From Alphaproteobacteria bacterium (GTDB lineage: Bacteria > Pseudomonadota > Alphaproteobacteria > ATCC43930 > CGMCC-115725), in NCBI GenBank assembly GCA_030039975.1, contig JASHUO010000755.1, positions 1 through 7,376 of the forward strand: a stretch of DNA of 7,376 bases. Reading direction: 5' to 3'. The position numbers and the translations under genes are program-made. Of this stretch, positions 5,324 to 7,376 are shown in pieces (position 1 is the stretch's first letter; the number at the start of each line of letters is the position of its first letter). The notes beneath the pieces were generated by a model. It was not told the DNA's origin and searched no databases. It worked only from the letters and a program-made list of their open reading frames with translations.

Positions 5324-5946
5324 GACAAACGGCGGCCGAGGCGCGCCACCACCCTGAAGGCGAGGCGGAGACCGGCCCGGAGCGGCGCTGTCTCGTCACC
5401 GGAACGGTGCGGCCGAAAGCCGAGCTGCTGCGCTGCGTCGTCGGGCCGGACGGTCGGATCGTGCCCGACGTCGCCGGCAAGCTGCCGGGTCGGGGTTTGT
5501 GGTTGACGGCGCGGCGAGATATAGTGGCCGCGGCGGTGACCAAGCGGCTCTTCGCCCGGGCGGCGCGGCAGCCGGTCATCGTCGATGACGATTTGGCCGA
5601 GCGGGTCGAGGCCTTGTTGGCCGAGCGGTGCCGCGACCAGATCGGGCTGGCGCGGCGGGCCGGCCAGGCGGTGATGGGTTTCGCCAAAGTCGAAGCCGCC
5701 CTTGCCCAGGGTAAGGCGGTGGTGCTGCTGGCGGCGGCGGATGGCGCGGCGGATGGGCGAATGAAGCTCAGAGCGCTGGCGCCGGGGTTGCCGTTGGTCG
5801 AGCAGCTCTCCGGCGCCGAGCTGGGAGCGGCTTTTGGCCGCGAGCACGTGGTGCATGCGGCGCTGGCGCCGGGGCGCATCGCCCAGGCGCTCATCGCGGA
5901 GGCGGCGCGGCTTGCGGGGTTTCGCGGGGCGCGCCGCGAAAGTTAG
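5266..5946 (+). CDS. ylxR: YlxR-type RNA-binding protein fused to an L7Ae/L30e-like domain
   Basis: A nucleic-acid-binding protein of the nusA-infB operon. Counting from TTG 5266, a YlxR (DUF448) domain spans about residues 38-112, with RRCLVTGTVRPKAELLRCVV (40-59) and the hallmark GKLPGRGLWL (71-80). A second domain at about 125-215 (QIGLARRAGQAVMGF, AVVLLAAADGA) resembles the L7Ae/L30e fold of YlxQ; the fusion is common in alphaproteobacteria, whereas Firmicutes encode the two separately. The start is uncertain. TTG 5266 overlaps nusA by 58 bases and adds a basic, low-complexity N-terminus. Between the nusA stop and the YlxR domain no ATG, GTG or TTG occurs in frame until GTG 5407, which would cut into the domain. 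A near-cognate start around 5320-5331 would give the more usual protein. infB follows after 30 bases. Product confidence is high, start confidence low. Confidence 0.9.
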   Translation: MVRRRGSAGRQRRRDGRGVGQTAAEARHHPEGEAETGPERRCLVTGTVRPKAELLRCVVGPDGRIVPDVAGKLPGRGLWLTARRDIVAAAVTKRLFARAARQPVIVDDDLAERVEALLAERCRDQIGLARRAGQAVMGFAKVEAALAQGKAVVLLAAADGAADGRMKLRALAPGLPLVEQLSGAELGAAFGREHVVHAALAPGRIAQALIAEAARLAGFRGARRES

Positions 5947-5968
5947 CGTAGGGTCGAAGCGTGGTAGC

Positions 5969-5972
5969 GGAG
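5969..5972 (+). promoter_or_regulatory. infB ribosome binding site
   Basis: GGAG at 5969-5972, four bases before ATG 5977, is the best Shine-Dalgarno match near the infB start. It supports that start together with the conserved N-terminal segment that follows. Confidence 0.6.
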
Positions 5973-5976
5973 CGAG

Positions 5977-7376
5977 ATGAGCGATAACGAGCAAGATACG
6001 AAACGGCCGCTGAGCCTCGGACGTCCGGGCGGGGGGAGACTCGAGCTGCGCAAGCCGATCGAGACCGGCCAGGTCCGCCAGAGCTTCCCGCATGGCCGCT
6101 CCAAAACCGTGACCGTCGAGGTGCGCAAGAAGCGCGCCCCGCCACCGGGCCAGGTCGAACGGGCCGAGACGCCTTCGGCCGAAGCCGCGGCGCCGGCGGC
6201 GCAGCCGGCCAGCCAACCGGCGCGCCGACCCGTCGTGCTGCCGACCCACGGACTCACCGCGGGCGAGCGCGCCGCGCGGGCGAGCGCGCTCCAGGGCGCC
6301 ATCCGCGCCGATGAGGAGGCGAAAAAGCAGGCCGCCGTCGACGCCGTCCGGCTGCGCGAGCAAGAGGCGCAGCGCCGGATCGAGGAGGAGCGCCGGCGGG
6401 TCGAAGAGGAAGCGCGGCGCAAGGTCGAGGACGAAGCCAAGCGCAAGGCCGAGGACGAGGCGAAGCGCAAGGTCGAGGACGAGGCGAAGCGCAAGGCCGA
6501 GGAGGAGTCGCGGCGCCAGGTCGCGGAGCGCGCCGGCAAGGCCGCCGCCGACAAAGTCGCGGCGCTCGAGAAGGCGGGCAAGGTCAAGGTCGAGGAAGAG
6601 CCCGAGGAAGAGACGCCGGCGGTGCGGCGCGGCCCGCGTGGGGTCGAGCCTAAGAAGGTGCCGACGCCGACGCGCCGCGACGAGCCGCGGCGGCGCAATC
6701 CCAAGCTCACCGTCACCCGCGTGCTCAACCAGGGCGACGACGAGAAGATGCGCAGCCTCGCTTCGGTGCGCCGGCATCGCGAGCGCGAGAAGTTGCGCGC
6801 CATGCAGCCGCAGCAGGAGCAGGTCAAGATCGTGCGCGAGGTGGTCGTGCCGGAGACGATCACCGTGCAGGAACTCGCCAACCGCATGGCCGAGCGCGGC
6901 GCCGATGTGATCAAGACGCTGATGAAGATGGGCGTCATGGCGACGATCAACCAGGTGATCGACGCCGACACCGCCGAGCTGGTCGTCAGCGAATTCGGCC
7001 ATCGGCTGAAGCGCGTCGCCGAGAGCGATATCGAGATCGGGTTGGGCGGCCAGGCGGATGTCGAAGAACATCTCGCGCCGCGGCCGTCGGTCGTGACCGT
7101 GATGGGCCATGTCGATCACGGCAAGACCTCGCTGCTCGACGCGCTGCGCGGCACCGACGTCGCGAGCGGCGAGGCCGGCGGCATCACGCAGCATATCGGC
7201 GCCTATCAGGTGCGCCTCAAATCCGGCCATCGCATCACCTTCATCGACACGCCGGGCCACCAGGCCTTCACCGCCATGCGCGCGCGCGGCGCGCATGTCA
7301 CCGACATCGTCGTGCTGGTGGTCGCCGCCGATGACGGCATCAAAGAGCAGACCGTCGAGGCCTTGCGCCACGCCAA
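5977..7376 (+). CDS. infB: Translation initiation factor IF2, N-terminal and partial G domain (3' end outside window)
   Basis: IF2 is the GTPase that brings initiator fMet-tRNA to the 30S subunit and promotes subunit joining. The first 466 codons are present and the frame is open at the right edge. Residues 9-53 are the alphaproteobacterial N-terminal segment (LSLGRPGGGRLELRK, QVRQSFPHGRSK at 32-43). A long charged, probably coiled-coil linker follows, about 105-205, with 8-residue repeats. PKLTVTRVL (242-250) precedes the IF2_N domain at about 289-345 (VVVPETITVQELANRMAERG). The GTPase domain begins with the P-loop GHVDHGKT (377-384), switch I GGITQHIG, and G3 DTPGH (424-428). The NKxD motif and domains II-IV lie beyond the window. 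ATG 5977 has GGAG four bases upstream. It is the last visible gene of the rimP-nusA-ylxR-infB operon, with no terminator or promoter seen in the 30-base gap before it. Confidence 0.98.
   Translation, partial: MSDNEQDTKRPLSLGRPGGGRLELRKPIETGQVRQSFPHGRSKTVTVEVRKKRAPPPGQVERAETPSAEAAAPAAQPASQPARRPVVLPTHGLTAGERAARASALQGAIRADEEAKKQAAVDAVRLREQEAQRRIEEERRRVEEEARRKVEDEAKRKAEDEAKRKVEDEAKRKAEEESRRQVAERAGKAAADKVAALEKAGKVKVEEEPEEETPAVRRGPRGVEPKKVPTPTRRDEPRRRNPKLTVTRVLNQGDDEKMRSLASVRRHREREKLRAMQPQQEQVKIVREVVVPETITVQELANRMAERGADVIKTLMKMGVMATINQVIDADTAELVVSEFGHRLKRVAESDIEIGLGGQADVEEHLAPRPSVVTVMGHVDHGKTSLLDALRGTDVASGEAGGITQHIGAYQVRLKSGHRITFIDTPGHQAFTAMRARGAHVTDIVVLVVAADDGIKEQTVEALRHA
6394..6513 (+). repeat. 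24-base in-frame tandem repeats in infB
   Basis: Five consecutive 24-base units begin at 6394, 6418, 6442, 6466 and 6490 and encode RRVEEEAR, RKVEDEAK, RKAEDEAK, RKVEDEAK and RKAEEESR. Units 2 to 4 are nearly identical at the DNA level (for example CGCAAGGTCGAGGACGA in units 2 and 4). The coded peptide alternates basic and acidic residues and should form a single charged helix or coiled coil, in the linker between the IF2 N-terminus and the G domain. Repeat number is likely to vary between strains, as expected for recent duplication by slippage. Confidence 0.85.

Noticed and set aside
5503..5525. TTGACG and TATAGT inside ylxR as an internal promoter for infB
   Set aside because: Spacing between the boxes is only 11 bases, far too short for a sigma-70 promoter.
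5284..7371. Long open frame of 695 codons on the - strand opposite ylxR and infB
   Set aside because: Same reasoning: a shadow of G+C-rich genes. Its leucine/arginine repeats mirror the charged repeats of infB. That it has the same length as the other antisense frame is coincidence.

Overview
The window is about 7.4 kb of G+C-rich chromosomal DNA. Gene content, gene order and protein signatures point to an alphaproteobacterium, most likely of the Hyphomicrobiales (Rhizobiales) type. The supporting signs are the order lnt - XRE regulator - metK - trmB followed by rimP - nusA - ylxR - infB, the fusion of YlxR with an L7Ae-like domain, and the alphaproteobacterial form of the IF2 N-terminus. Every gene reads on the + strand. 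No mobile element, CRISPR array, tRNA or rRNA was seen, and no gene-free gap exceeds 175 bases.

Left block (1-3118): the 3' end of lnt (apolipoprotein N-acyltransferase), then a promoter-bearing gap, a 151-residue XRE-type DNA-binding protein, a 173-base leader, metK (S-adenosylmethionine synthetase) and trmB (tRNA guanine-N7 methyltransferase). metK makes SAM and trmB consumes it; the two genes are coupled, with no gap between them. Unusually, trmB has no ATG, GTG or TTG that would preserve its conserved N-terminus. The best start is a CTG sharing bases with the metK stop.

Middle junction (3119-3250): an AT-richer island with a good sigma-70-like promoter, a small hairpin and a textbook intrinsic terminator whose U-tract ends about 20 bases before rimP. 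It looks like an attenuator leader, or a small RNA of about 70 nt, controlling the rimP-nusA-infB operon. This is the most interesting regulatory signal in the window.

Right block (3251-7376): rimP (30S maturation), nusA (transcription elongation/termination factor), a fused YlxR/L7Ae-type RNA-binding protein and the first 466 codons of infB (translation initiation factor IF2), which is cut off by the window edge inside its GTPase domain. This is the conserved operon that joins transcription, ribosome maturation and translation initiation. The ylxR gene also lacks a conventional start after the nusA stop. infB carries a run of 24-base repeats encoding a charged coiled coil.

Overall this is a conserved housekeeping region. 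I found no convincing new multi-gene system. The points worth a second look are the rimP leader, the two missing start codons, and a shared CGGTTGACSG element upstream of both the XRE gene and metK.
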